From NCBI GenBank assembly GCA_025924495.1, contig JAICIG010000099.1:1-19985 (forward strand): a stretch of 19,985 nucleotides of DNA, written 5' to 3'. Below are positions 6,835 to 14,986 of this stretch, piece after piece (positions within the stretch are counted from its first letter, which is position 1; every line of letters starts with the position of its first letter). The notes beneath the pieces are model-generated. The model was given only the letters and a program-made list of their open reading frames with translations. It was not told where the DNA came from and made no database searches. The translations under genes were made by a program, and so were the position numbers. This DNA is from Pirellulales bacterium (GTDB lineage: Bacteria > Planctomycetota > Planctomycetia > Pirellulales > JAICIG01).

Positions 6835-8264
6835 ACGCCAAACATACTCTCAAGCCGTTGACTGTGCACTCCTCGCCGCTCACAGGGCGCGTGCTGGTCG
6901 TCGACGACCATCGGCAAGCGCGTGAGTCGATGGCCGACATTTTGCGCCAAGCAGGACATCGCGTCGAATGCGTGTCGAGCGCGATCGAAGCGCTGCAAAC
7001 GCTCGATGGCGAGAGCTTCGACGTGGTGATTACCGACTTGCAGATGCCGGGCATGAGCGGACTGGATTTTATCCGGCAACTCGAACGCCGGCCGCATGGC
7101 GCCCAGGTAGTGATGGTCACGGCCTACGCCACGGTCGCCTCGGCGGTGGAAGCGATTCGCCACGGCGCCTTCGACTACATCGAAAAGCCGTTCGACGCCA
7201 CGCGCTTGGAGGCGCTGGTGGAACGGGCCATCGGTCACGGACGCCTGATCGACGCGGGCGCCTCGCTGTCGACGGGCGGGAGTGGCGGGCAGGCCGTGAT
7301 GATCGGTTCCAGCGCGCCGATGCGGGCCTTGCGCGCTCGATTGGCGCTGGCCGCGCCCACCGCGGAGACCATTCTGATTACCGGTGAAAGCGGCACCGGC
7401 AAAGAGTTGGTGGCGCGCAGCGTGCATGCCGCCAGCCGTCGCGCCGCCACGCCGTTGGTCAGCCTGAACTGCCCGGTGTTGTCGGCCCAATTGATGGAAA
7501 GCGAACTGTTCGGCCACGAACGAGGCGCTTTCACCGGCGCCGAGACGGCGCGGACCGGTCGCTTCGAGCTGGCCGACAAAGGCACGATTCTGCTTGATGA
7601 AATCACCGAGATCGACCTCGCACTGCAGGCCAAGCTGCTGCGCGTGCTGCAGGAGCGCGCCTTCGAGCGCGTCGGTTCCAGCAATACGCAGCAGGTCGAC
7701 GTCCGCGTGCTGGCCACAACCAACCGGGATCTGCGCGCGGAGGTCGCCGCGGGACGATTCCGCGAAGACTTGTTCTTCCGCCTGGCCGTGATTCCGTTGG
7801 AGGTTCCGCCCTTGCGGCAGCGCCGCGACGATATTCCCGAACTGGTCGAGCATTTCCTCGCGCGTTCGGCCGAACGGCTGCATCGCGAACCTTGTCGGCT
7901 CGCCGCCGCCGCCACCGAGTTGTTGATGAGCTATCACTGGCCGGGCAATGTCCGCGAACTGGAAAACATTATCACGCGGGCCAGCGTGCTCAACGGCGGC
8001 GCGCCGATCGCTGCCGACGAATTGCGACCTTGGTTGATCGATGCGAGCGGCGCGTCCGATGCCAGCGGCGCCGCGAGCGGCGAAATCCCCATGGGTTTGA
8101 GCCTGCGCGAGATGGAGCGAAAGATGATCCAGGCCACGCTGGAGCACTTTGACGGGCATCGGGCGAAAACGGCCGAGGCGCTGGGCATCGGCATCCGCAC
8201 GCTGTCGGGCAAACTGAAGGAGTATGGTTACGCGCCGCGAGCCAAGCGGTTGGCAGGCGTTTGA
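6831..8264 (+). CDS. Sigma54-dependent response regulator, FlgR/FlrC type
   Basis: 477 residues with the full NtrC-family layout. The receiver domain (about 20-135) has D25/D26, phosphorylated D69 (DLQMPGM), T97 and K119. The AAA+ domain (about 155-400) has Walker A GESGTGKE (185-192), the sigma54-contacting GAFTGA loop (232-237) and Walker B GTILLDE (251-257). A Fis-type helix-turn-helix lies at about 442-466 (AKTAEALGIGIRTL). It remodels closed sigma54-RNA polymerase after phosphorylation by the adjacent kinase. The chosen ATG overlaps the kinase stop, with GGGAGG 10 bases upstream; the in-frame extension to 6765 lies inside the kinase gene and is rejected. A textbook sigma54 promoter lies 240 bases after its stop codon, which makes the flgB operon its likely target. 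Confidence 0.93.
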   Translation: MNAKHTLKPLTVHSSPLTGRVLVVDDHRQARESMADILRQAGHRVECVSSAIEALQTLDGESFDVVITDLQMPGMSGLDFIRQLERRPHGAQVVMVTAYATVASAVEAIRHGAFDYIEKPFDATRLEALVERAIGHGRLIDAGASLSTGGSGGQAVMIGSSAPMRALRARLALAAPTAETILITGESGTGKELVARSVHAASRRAATPLVSLNCPVLSAQLMESELFGHERGAFTGAETARTGRFELADKGTILLDEITEIDLALQAKLLRVLQERAFERVGSSNTQQVDVRVLATTNRDLRAEVAAGRFREDLFFRLAVIPLEVPPLRQRRDDIPELVEHFLARSAERLHREPCRLAAAATELLMSYHWPGNVRELENIITRASVLNGGAPIAADELRPWLIDASGASDASGAASGEIPMGLSLREMERKMIQATLEHFDGHRAKTAEALGIGIRTLSGKLKEYGYAPRAKRLAGV

Positions 8265-8309
8265 GCGGTCGATTTCGGCGGGCGCGCGACACGCGGGGCC
8301 GAACGCTGC

Positions 8310-8329
8310 TTTTCGCCGATCGGCAAAAA
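8310..8329. promoter_or_regulatory. Candidate activator binding site (upstream activating sequence)
   Basis: The core GCCGATCGGC (8315-8324) is a perfect palindrome flanked by TTTT-C on the left and A-AAAA on the right, giving a 20-bp dyad with a single mismatched pair. Its centre is about 208 bp before the predicted start of flgB transcription, a distance typical for NtrC-family enhancers. It has no loop and its A-run is downstream, so it is not a terminator. Binding by the neighbouring activator is inferred from position only. Confidence 0.4.
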
Positions 8330-8501
8330 CTGCCGCTTTGATCGCGCAGAAATTGCCGGTTGCCAGCAGAGCTTGCGGCGCGCGGCCGCCGCCCGAGCCG
8401 GGCGACTCGGTGCGGTGAAACGAGGCAAGCTGTGGGCTGTCAGGCATTTCGGAACGGACTCGTAACAGGATGACTTGCCGGCGCCGCGTGGTTATCGGCG
8501 C

Positions 8502-8517
8502 TGGCACGTCGGTTGCT
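8502..8517 (+). promoter_or_regulatory. Sigma54 promoter of the flgB operon
   Basis: TGGCACG-TCGG-TTGCT matches the consensus TGGCACG-N4-TTGCW at every defined position, with GG (8503-8504) and GC (8515-8516) at the required spacing. Transcription should start near 8528, giving a leader of about 28 bases before the flgB ATG. It is the best promoter match in the window and fits the adjacent sigma54 activator. Confidence 0.9.
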
Positions 8518-8555
8518 TAAACAAAACACCGCGGCAAAAAAAGGAAGGATTCGAA

Positions 8556-8963
8556 ATGCTCAACGGCCTGTTCAATGCCACGACGATTCCCGTGCTGGAG
8601 CAAGTCGTCAGCTTCGCACAGGACCGACACCAGGTGCTGGCCGGCAATGTCGCCAATATCGACACCCCGGGCTATCGCACGCGCGATCTCCCGCCGGAGT
8701 TGTTCGAACAAAGCCTGAAGCAGGCGCTGCGCAAGCGCGACGAGAATCAACAAGCCGGCTTGACGGGGTATAAGCGGCCGAGCGATCCCTTTGCCCAGGT
8801 GCGCGATGGCGTGAAGGATCTGGTTCGTCACGATGAAAGCAATGTCGGCTTCGAGTCGCAGATCACCGAGATCGCCAAGAACCAGATGACGCACAATCTG
8901 GCGATGACCGTGCTCAACAATCAGTTTCAGTTACTTGGGGCCGCAATCAGCGAACGGGCCTGA
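8556..8963 (+). CDS. flgB: Flagellar proximal rod protein FlgB
   Basis: 135 residues, the usual length. The N-terminal rod motif 'RHQVLAGNVANIDTPGYR' (residues 25-42) and the C-terminal helix with 'MTVLNNQFQLLGAAI' are typical of FlgB, the innermost rod subunit exported to the periplasm. The ATG at 8556 follows an excellent ribosome site, AAGGAAGGA (8541-8549). A longer frame from 8475 is rejected because it runs through the sigma54 promoter. First gene of the structural operon. Confidence 0.95.
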   Translation: MLNGLFNATTIPVLEQVVSFAQDRHQVLAGNVANIDTPGYRTRDLPPELFEQSLKQALRKRDENQQAGLTGYKRPSDPFAQVRDGVKDLVRHDESNVGFESQITEIAKNQMTHNLAMTVLNNQFQLLGAAISERA

Positions 8964-8993
8964 TCCATTTCTTGACCGGCAAGGAAGCCAGCC

Positions 8994-9416
8994 ATGATTT
9001 CTGCTCTCGACATCAGCAGCAGCGGCCTGACGGCCCAGCGCGCTCGTCTCACGGCCATCGCCAATAACATCGCCAATATCTCGACGACGCACAATGAAGC
9101 CGGCCAGCCGGAAGCCTATCAACCGCGGTTCGCTATCTTTCAGGCGGATGATACGATCCGCGGGCCGCATGGCGCCGTGGGCGTGCAGGTCAGCTCGGTG
9201 GAGGTCGCCAACGTCGAGCCTCGCTGGCGCTATCAGCCATTCCATCCCGACGCCGTGCAAGAGGGGCCGCGCAAAGGATATGTCGCTTATCCGAACGTTG
9301 ACGTCATGACCGAGTTTACCGATGCCCTCGAAGCCACTCGGGCCTATGAGGCCAACTTGGGCGTAATCGACGTCAGCAAAGAAATGGTGCAACAGACCCT
9401 GCGGATTCTGGCTTGA
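8994..9416 (+). CDS. flgC: Flagellar proximal rod protein FlgC
   Basis: 140 residues, normal for FlgC. It starts 'MISALDISSSGLTAQRARLT' with the rod-family motif 'IANNIANISTT', and ends with 'ANLGVIDVSKEMVQQTLRIL', the conserved C-terminal helix. 'YPNVDVMTEFTDALEATRAYEAN' carries the expected FlgC signature. GGAAG lies upstream of the ATG. A strong hairpin follows directly after its stop codon. Confidence 0.96.
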   Translation: MISALDISSSGLTAQRARLTAIANNIANISTTHNEAGQPEAYQPRFAIFQADDTIRGPHGAVGVQVSSVEVANVEPRWRYQPFHPDAVQEGPRKGYVAYPNVDVMTEFTDALEATRAYEANLGVIDVSKEMVQQTLRILA

Positions 9417-9417
9417 T

Positions 9418-9449
9418 CCGACTGCGTCGCTCGAAAGCGACGGAGTCGG
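9418..9449 (+). promoter_or_regulatory. Strong intercistronic hairpin between flgC and fliE
   Basis: The left arm 9418-9431 pairs with the right arm 9436-9449 for 14 positions with a single G-G mismatch, around a CGAA tetraloop. It starts two bases after the flgC stop codon. No T-run follows, so full termination is unlikely; RNA stability or processing control is more plausible. Confidence 0.65.
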
Positions 9450-9489
9450 CCATCTCCCCGCCGCCTGATCCGATTTGAAGGAGTAACAC

Positions 9490-9801
9490 GTGTCGAATTC
9501 AATCAACGCTCTGCAGACCCAGCAACTGCAGTACCCGCTGCCCAAGCCGGCCGCAGGCGCCGGCGCCGCGACGGGCGAAGGCTCATCGTTCAAGAACGTG
9601 TTGCTGGATTCGATCCAGCAAGTGAATGCCATGCAGCAAGACGCCAACCAGGCGGTCGAGCATCTGGCGACGGGCGGCGACATCAGTCCGGCCCAGGTCT
9701 TCACCGCCGTCCAGAAGGCCGACCTAGCGTTTCGCATGATGATGCAAGTCCGCAATAAGCTCGTGCAAGCGTATCAGGAAGTGCAAAACGTGCGGGTCTA
9801 G
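9490..9801 (+). CDS. fliE: Flagellar hook-basal body protein FliE
   Basis: 103 residues, the usual size. 'SFKNVLLDSIQQVNAMQQDAN' and 'QKADLAFRMMMQVRNKLVQAYQEV' are the two conserved helical blocks of FliE, which joins the MS ring to the rod. It starts with GTG at 9490, supported by AAGGAG about six bases upstream; there is no in-frame ATG at the expected N-terminus. A Gly/Ala-rich stretch at residues 18-31 is not conserved in the family. Confidence 0.93.
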   Translation: MSNSINALQTQQLQYPLPKPAAGAGAATGEGSSFKNVLLDSIQQVNAMQQDANQAVEHLATGGDISPAQVFTAVQKADLAFRMMMQVRNKLVQAYQEVQNVRV

Positions 9802-9854
9802 GGCGGCAAATCGCGGCATGAGGCCGCAGCGAAGGGATTCGAGGAGCTTCCAGG

Positions 9855-11501
9855 ATGGATTTTCTGAACAGGGCGTACAATCAACTGGCCGACTTGTTTC
9901 GGTCGATGACGCCTGCGGCTCGCATCACCTCCGGCCTGCTCTTGGCCGCGGTCGTGGTGGGGCTGGCCTACTTGTTCAATAACCGCGTCACCGGGGGCGA
10001 TGCCTACCTGCTCAATGGGCATCACTTCTCGGCCGCCGAGATCGACGGCATGGAAGCGGCGTTCGGCGCCGCCGGTTTAGGCGATTATGAGATGGAAGGC
10101 AACCGCATCCGCGTGCCGCGCGCGCAGAAGGCGAAGTACATGGCGGCGCTCGCCGACGCGGGCGCCATGCCCGCCCATTTCGGCAGCCACTTGACCGACG
10201 CCATCAACAAGCCCAGCCCGTTCACCAGCAAGCACCAGCAAGAGGCGATGGAGAAGGTCGCCCTGCAGAAGGAATTGGCCGATGTGATCAGCTCGATGCG
10301 GGGCGTCGAACGCGCCGCCGTGCTGTACGACAAGAAGAAGGAGCCCGGCTTCCGCCGCGAACAAATCACGACGGCTTCGGTGAGTGTCAAACCAGTCGGC
10401 CTGCAACCGCTCGATCCGGCTCAAGTGCCCAAGATTCGCCATCTTGTCGCCGGCGCTATTGCCGGCTTGACGCCGGAACGCGTCACGGTCGTCGACGTCA
10501 ACGGCCGTTCCTACAGCGGTTCGAAGGGCGACGGACCGGGCAGCGTGCTGGAAGACCCCTATGCCGAGCGCGTACGGTTCTATCAAGACCATTTCGAGAC
10601 AATGATTCGCGAAGCGCTGAACTATGTCGACGGCGTGACGGTTACGGCCAGCGTGGAACTCGATCGCGAGATGAAGCATCACGAGGAAAAGAATCACGTC
10701 GATCCGAAAACGGTGGCCGTCAACGTACGCGAAGAGAATGATTCGAAGCAGGTGGAGAGCGGCGGACCGGCGGGCCGGCCGGGTCTCGAGGCGCAGCGCC
10801 CCAACGCACCGGCGCAACTCGCGGCCGCCAAAAACTCGCACACCGAGGAAGAGCGCTCGAGCCGCGAAGAGCAGAATCTCGTCTCGCATGATCGGACGAC
10901 CAAGGAATACGTCGGCATGACGCCGAAACGAGTTACCGTGGCCGTCGCCATTCCGGACACCTACTACGAAAAGATCTGGCGCGATCAGAATGCGGCGGCG
11001 GGCCAACCGGCCGCCGCGCCGGACAAGAAGGCGCTGGACCAAATTGAATTAGCGGAGAAGGCGAAGATCCAGAATCAGATTGCCGGCTTGATTCCGCAGC
11101 CGGACACGTCCACCGACAACCGGCCGTTGGTGACGGTGAACACGTTCCATCGGCTCGCTTCAGTCGAGATTCCTGGCACGCCCACGAGCGAGGCGGCGCT
11201 CGACTGGCTGCTGGCGCACTGGAGCACTTTGGGGCTGGCGGGCTTGGCGATCGTCAGCTTGCTGATGTTGCGGTCGATCGTGAGCGCAGCGCCGCCGTCG
11301 GCTCCACCCGCCGAAATCAGCCTGCCAGAAACGAAAGAGGCGGCGGCGGAATCGGCCGCCGCGGCGGCCGAGCAGAAGCCGAGTCGCTTGAAACGCCGGC
11401 AAGGCGGGCAGTCGCTGCGCGACGAGCTTGTGGAAATCGTCCGCGAAGATCCCGATACGGCGGCGAACATTCTGCGCGGCTGGATCGGCAATGCGAGCTA
11501 A
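9855..11501 (+). CDS. fliF: Flagellar MS-ring protein FliF
   Basis: 548 residues. Membrane segments lie at about 23-41 and 458-475, with the periplasmic ring-building region between. Conserved FliF stretches include 'EVSSMRGVERAAVL'-like 'ISSMRGVERAAVLYDKK' and 'AGAIAGLTPERVTVVDVNGR'. The last 28 residues (LRDELVEIVREDPDTAANIL) form the cytoplasmic tail that binds FliG. An Ala/Glu/Pro-rich linker (about 476-515) precedes it. FliF forms the inner-membrane ring around the export gate. GAGGAG at 9840-9845 serves the ATG, and fliG begins three bases after the stop. Confidence 0.96.
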   Translation: MDFLNRAYNQLADLFRSMTPAARITSGLLLAAVVVGLAYLFNNRVTGGDAYLLNGHHFSAAEIDGMEAAFGAAGLGDYEMEGNRIRVPRAQKAKYMAALADAGAMPAHFGSHLTDAINKPSPFTSKHQQEAMEKVALQKELADVISSMRGVERAAVLYDKKKEPGFRREQITTASVSVKPVGLQPLDPAQVPKIRHLVAGAIAGLTPERVTVVDVNGRSYSGSKGDGPGSVLEDPYAERVRFYQDHFETMIREALNYVDGVTVTASVELDREMKHHEEKNHVDPKTVAVNVREENDSKQVESGGPAGRPGLEAQRPNAPAQLAAAKNSHTEEERSSREEQNLVSHDRTTKEYVGMTPKRVTVAVAIPDTYYEKIWRDQNAAAGQPAAAPDKKALDQIELAEKAKIQNQIAGLIPQPDTSTDNRPLVTVNTFHRLASVEIPGTPTSEAALDWLLAHWSTLGLAGLAIVSLLMLRSIVSAAPPSAPPAEISLPETKEAAAESAAAAAEQKPSRLKRRQGGQSLRDELVEIVREDPDTAANILRGWIGNAS

Positions 11502-11504
11502 GGC

Positions 11505-12542
11505 ATGAACGCAACCTCGACGAAAATTCGCAAAGCAGCGATCCTGGTGGCCAGCCTCGATGCGCCCACCGCCGATGCCATTCTCGGGCAAATGCCCGAC
11601 GAACAGGCAGCGCGCGTGCGTCGAATGATGGGCGAGTTGGGCGACGTCGACCCGGAAGAGCAGCAGCAGGTGATTGACGAGTTCTTTCGCCATGAACCCG
11701 TCCGCGGCGAAGAGGCGGCTCAATCGGCAGAGGACGACGGCGTCGAACTCGAACCGGGATTGGCTCGACGGTTGGCGCAGGGCGAGGATGCTGCGGAATA
11801 CCAGGTCGAAACCGATTCGGATTCCGCTCCCTTTCAGTTCCTGCGAGAGGCGCACAGCGCCCGGCTGACGCCGTTCCTGGCCCGCGAGCATCCGCAGACG
11901 ATTGCTTTGGTGGTTTCGCACCTTGCGCCGCAGCGCGCCGCCGGCGTGCTGGCGACGCTCGACGGACCCTTGCAAGCCGAAGTTCTGCGACGCCTGACCG
12001 ACTTGGACCAGGCGGACCCTGCGATTTTGCGCGAAGTGGAGCGCGGACTGGAAACCAAGATCATCGAACATGCCCGATCGGAGCGCCGTCGCGCCGCCGG
12101 CTTGAACGCGGTGAGCGACATCTTGCAGGCCGCCGATACGTCAACGAAGCGGGCGTTGCTCACGAATCTTGCCCGGCACGATCGCCAGCTTGCGGGCCGG
12201 CTGCGGCCGCAATCGCTGGCATTTTCGGATTTGGAGCGACTCGACGAGCCGGCGCTCGCCATGATTTTCGCGCGGGCCGAGCCCGAGCTGACCTATTTGG
12301 CGCTGGCCGGGGCTTCGCAGAGTTTGATGGACCGTTTGCTCGCTCAACTCTCGCCGCTCGAAGCACGTCAATTCAATCGCGCTATCGAGAAACTCGGGCC
12401 CATGCGACTCAGCGACATCGAAGAGGCGCAGCAACGCATTGCCGAATTGGCACAGCAACTGGCTTTGGAGGGCGAGATCGAATTGCCCGGCCCGGCTCCT
12501 AGCTCCACCGCGCGACACGCCATTCATGCCTACCGTCATTAA
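11505..12542 (+). CDS. fliG: Flagellar motor switch protein FliG, divergent torque helix
   Basis: 345 residues with the three FliG domains: N-terminal FliF-binding part (1-100), middle domain with EHPQTIA (128-134) and C-terminal domain with GPMRLSDIEEAQ (298-309). FliG sits on the MS ring and takes force from the stator. An ungapped alignment with E. coli FliG gives these counterparts of the charged torque residues: K264 is A268, R281 is L285, D288 is R292 and D289 is A293; only R297 is kept, as R301. Other charges nearby (R287, R292, E294, K296) may take over, which is inference. Its end overlaps fliH by 17 bases. Confidence 0.92.
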   Translation: MNATSTKIRKAAILVASLDAPTADAILGQMPDEQAARVRRMMGELGDVDPEEQQQVIDEFFRHEPVRGEEAAQSAEDDGVELEPGLARRLAQGEDAAEYQVETDSDSAPFQFLREAHSARLTPFLAREHPQTIALVVSHLAPQRAAGVLATLDGPLQAEVLRRLTDLDQADPAILREVERGLETKIIEHARSERRRAAGLNAVSDILQAADTSTKRALLTNLARHDRQLAGRLRPQSLAFSDLERLDEPALAMIFARAEPELTYLALAGASQSLMDRLLAQLSPLEARQFNRAIEKLGPMRLSDIEEAQQRIAELAQQLALEGEIELPGPAPSSTARHAIHAYRH

Positions 12543-13179
12543 AGCCGCTGACCGCCAACGAGCCGTGCATGGCGTGGCCTTCAACTTTGAAGACCTGGCC
12601 GTCAACGCCGAAGATTACTTGAAGCAAATCCGCGCGCAGGCCGGACAGATTCTCTTGAAGGCGACGCAGGAAGCGGAGCAGATTCGTCAAGCCGCGGCTA
12701 ACGAGGGTCGCCTGGCCGCCGAGCGCGCCGCCGACCAGATTCTGGACCAAAAGCTGGCCGGCCAGTTGCAGACATTGATGCCCGCGCTGCATGCGGCGAT
12801 CAACGAGATCCAGCACTCGAAGCAGGGCTGGCTGGCGCACTGGGAACAACGCGCGATTCACCTGGCGGCCGCCATGGCCGCCCGCGTGTGTCGGCGCGAA
12901 CTGGAGCGCCAGCCCGAGATTCCGCTGCAGCTGGTCAAAGAGGCTTTGCAGCTAGCGGCGGGCAGCCCTAGCGTGCGCGTGTTGCTCAACCCGGCCGACC
13001 TGGCCTCGCTCGGCAATCAACTGCAGCAGTTGATTGCCGAGGTCTCGCGGCTTGCGCCGGCGGAACTTGTGCCTGACGAACGCATCGCTCGCGGCGGCTG
13101 CCGCGTCGAGACGCAGTACGGCGCCATCGATCAGCAATTCGAATCGCAGTTGAACCGTATCGAGCAGGAGTTAACGTGA
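12526..13179 (+). CDS. fliH: Flagellar export ATPase regulator FliH
   Basis: 217 residues. A long charged, Ala/Gln-rich helix (about 30-110) is followed by a globular C-terminal part with 'VLLNPADLASLG' and 'GGCRVETQYGAIDQQFESQLNRI', the FliH/HrpE/V-ATPase-E stator-like signature. FliH dimers hold FliI and link it to the C-ring. The ATG at 12526 (MPTVIKAADR) lies inside the last codons of fliG; the frame extends to 12439 but would then overlap fliG by over 100 bases. It overlaps or abuts fliI. Confidence 0.88.
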   Translation: MPTVIKAADRQRAVHGVAFNFEDLAVNAEDYLKQIRAQAGQILLKATQEAEQIRQAAANEGRLAAERAADQILDQKLAGQLQTLMPALHAAINEIQHSKQGWLAHWEQRAIHLAAAMAARVCRRELERQPEIPLQLVKEALQLAAGSPSVRVLLNPADLASLGNQLQQLIAEVSRLAPAELVPDERIARGGCRVETQYGAIDQQFESQLNRIEQELT

Positions 13180-14522
13180 TGCTCGACTACGCCGCTCAAC
13201 TGCCTGCCATTCTGCCCGTGGCGCTCGAAGGAAGCGTGGCGAGAATTACCGGCCTGACGGCCGCCGTGGCCGGTTTGCCGGCGCCGGTCGGCGCCGTTGT
13301 TGAAATCGAGCGCCAAAGCGGGCCGCCACTGGAGGCCGAAGTGATCGGCTTCCGCGACGACGTCACGCTGGTCTACCCATTCAGCGATTTGCAGGGAGTG
13401 CGACGCGGCAACCGCGTTCGCATGACACGGACGCGCAGTTGGCTCCGCGTCGGAAAGGAGCTGTTGGGGCGCGTCGTCGATGCGCGCGGCCGCTGCATTG
13501 ACGGCCGGCCTCAGCCCGCCCTGCCGCAGCGCACTTCGCTCGATCGGACTCCGCCGCGGCCCGTCGAACGCCCGCGGATAGACTCGCACTTGTCTACGGG
13601 TATTCGCGCCATCGACGGCATGCTGACCTGCGGCAAAGGTCAGCGCATGGGGATCTTTGCGGGTTCGGGCGTAGGTAAGAGCGTGACGCTCGGCATGATG
13701 TCTCGCTACACCTCGGCCGACGTCAACGTGATCGGCCTGATTGGCGAACGCGGGCGCGAAGTGAACGAGTTCATTGAACGCGATCTAGGGCCGACTGGTT
13801 TAGCGCGGAGCGTGGTGGTGGTGGCGACCAGCGACGAGCCCGCTCTGATGCGAGTTCGCGCCGCATATGTCGCCACGGCGATCGCCGAGTACTTCCGCGA
13901 TCTGGGAAAAGATGTGCTGCTGGTCATGGATTCGCTGACGCGGTTCGCGCTGGCGCAACGCGAGATCGGCCTGGCGGCCGGAGAGCCGCCCACGACGCGC
14001 GGTTTTCCGCCCTCGGTGTTCGCCCTGCTGCCCAAGCTGGTCGAGCGAGCGGGCCGCAGCCCTGAGGGGAGCATCACGGCCTTCTACTCGGTGCTGGTAG
14101 AGGCCGACGACGAAAATGAACCGATTAGCGACACCGTCCGCGGCCTGATTGACGGCCACACCTGGCTGTCGCGCAAGCTGGCCGGGCGAGGACATTATCC
14201 GGCCATCGACTTGCTCAAAAGCATCAGCCGCTTAATGAGCGAGATCGCCACGCCCGCGCACCGAGAGTCGGCCGGTTTAATGCGCGAATTGTTAGGGGCG
14301 TATCGCGATCATGAAGACCTGATTTCAATCGGGGCTTACCGCCGCGGCAGCAACCGCAGCGTCGATCTGGCGATTGAAATGCTCGAACCCATGCAGCAAT
14401 TTCTCCGCCAGCGCGTCGAGGAATCGTGCACGGTGGAGAGCGCTCGCGAGGCGTTGCAATTGTTTGCCCAGCGCTGTCTGGCGAAAGCCCCAGTCGCCGC
14501 GGCGAACCCCCAGGGTAAATGA
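13179..14522 (+). CDS. fliI: Flagellum-specific export ATPase FliI
   Basis: 447 residues, normal for FliI, an F1-beta-like hexameric ATPase in the cytoplasm that helps unfold and feed export substrates. Walker A AGSGVGKS (161-168), the catalytic glutamate in GERGREV (E190) and Walker B VLLVMDS (246-252) are all present, along with the FliI-type 'RGFPPSVFALLPKLVERAG'. AGGAG at 13166-13170 is eight bases before ATG 13179 and five before GTG 13176, so a start one codon earlier is possible. The stop overlaps the fliJ start (ATGA). Confidence 0.96.
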   Translation: MLDYAAQLPAILPVALEGSVARITGLTAAVAGLPAPVGAVVEIERQSGPPLEAEVIGFRDDVTLVYPFSDLQGVRRGNRVRMTRTRSWLRVGKELLGRVVDARGRCIDGRPQPALPQRTSLDRTPPRPVERPRIDSHLSTGIRAIDGMLTCGKGQRMGIFAGSGVGKSVTLGMMSRYTSADVNVIGLIGERGREVNEFIERDLGPTGLARSVVVVATSDEPALMRVRAAYVATAIAEYFRDLGKDVLLVMDSLTRFALAQREIGLAAGEPPTTRGFPPSVFALLPKLVERAGRSPEGSITAFYSVLVEADDENEPISDTVRGLIDGHTWLSRKLAGRGHYPAIDLLKSISRLMSEIATPAHRESAGLMRELLGAYRDHEDLISIGAYRRGSNRSVDLAIEMLEPMQQFLRQRVEESCTVESAREALQLFAQRCLAKAPVAAANPQGK

Positions 14523-14986
14523 CGATGGCTCGTTTTCAATTTCGACTGGCCGTGTTGTTGCAGCTCCGCGAGGCGGTGCGCGACGAGCGCCGCAGCCAAT
14601 TGGCCGAGGCGTTTCGCCTCGCCGACTCGCTCGAAGCGCAGCGGCGGCAGTTCGTGGATAACCTGGATGAACTGAACCGGCAGCGGTCCGTGGCGACAGG
14701 ACTAATCGACGTGGATCGTCTGCTGGCGGCTAGCCGGTATGAAGCCGTGCTAATGCTCGAGATTCGCAACCTGGAACGGCAGCAGTCCGCGGTGGCGACG
14801 GAAATCGAAAAACGCCGCGAGGCGCTGGTCGACGCCGATCGTGAGGTGCGCAGCCTGGAGCAATTACGCGAAGCGCAGCTCGAACGGCATCGCGAAGAGC
14901 AAGAGCGGCGATCGATGAAAGTACTGGATGAAGTGGCTTTGCGCGGCTTTGGGCGGGAGGAAAGCGAATGGTCGGACGAGCGCTGA
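14519..14986 (+). CDS. fliJ: Flagellar export protein FliJ
   Basis: 155 residues forming an almost unbroken coiled coil, starting 'MARFQFRLAVLLQLREAVRDE' after a possible two-residue lead. This opening 'F.F.L..LL.LRE' is typical of FliJ, the central stalk of the export ATPase and an escort for chaperones. ATG 14519 overlaps the fliI stop; ATG 14525 is an alternative. Its end overlaps the next gene by 19 bases. Confidence 0.88.
   Translation: MTMARFQFRLAVLLQLREAVRDERRSQLAEAFRLADSLEAQRRQFVDNLDELNRQRSVATGLIDVDRLLAASRYEAVLMLEIRNLERQQSAVATEIEKRREALVDADREVRSLEQLREAQLERHREEQERRSMKVLDEVALRGFGREESEWSDER

Larger units (their letters stand above)
8265..8555 (+). other. Control region between activator gene and flgB
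   Basis: A 291-base non-coding region holding a palindrome (8310-8329), a sigma54 promoter (8502-8517) and the flgB leader. An overlapping inverted repeat, CGGCA-N5-TGCCG, is at 8321-8335. I see no T-run terminator for the upstream unit, so read-through into flgB cannot be excluded. Confidence 0.7.

Noticed and set aside
6720..8507. Minus-strand open frame of 595 codons opposite the sigma54 activator
   Set aside because: It is a shadow caused by strong GC bias at third codon positions of the real gene; its translation is rich in Arg, Gln and His with no recognisable domain, and it crosses the kinase and control region.
8541..8549. CsrA site overlapping the flgB ribosome site (two GGA motifs)
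   Set aside because: A strong ribosome site produces GGA motifs by itself, and I see no hairpin presenting them, so there is no independent support.
8475..8555. N-terminal extension of flgB
   Set aside because: It would place coding sequence across the sigma54 promoter and its transcription start; the strong ribosome site at 8541-8549 fixes the start at 8556.
10077..11042. Minus-strand open frame of 321 codons opposite fliF
   Set aside because: Entirely inside a clear FliF gene, with no domain and no ribosome site; typical antisense shadow.
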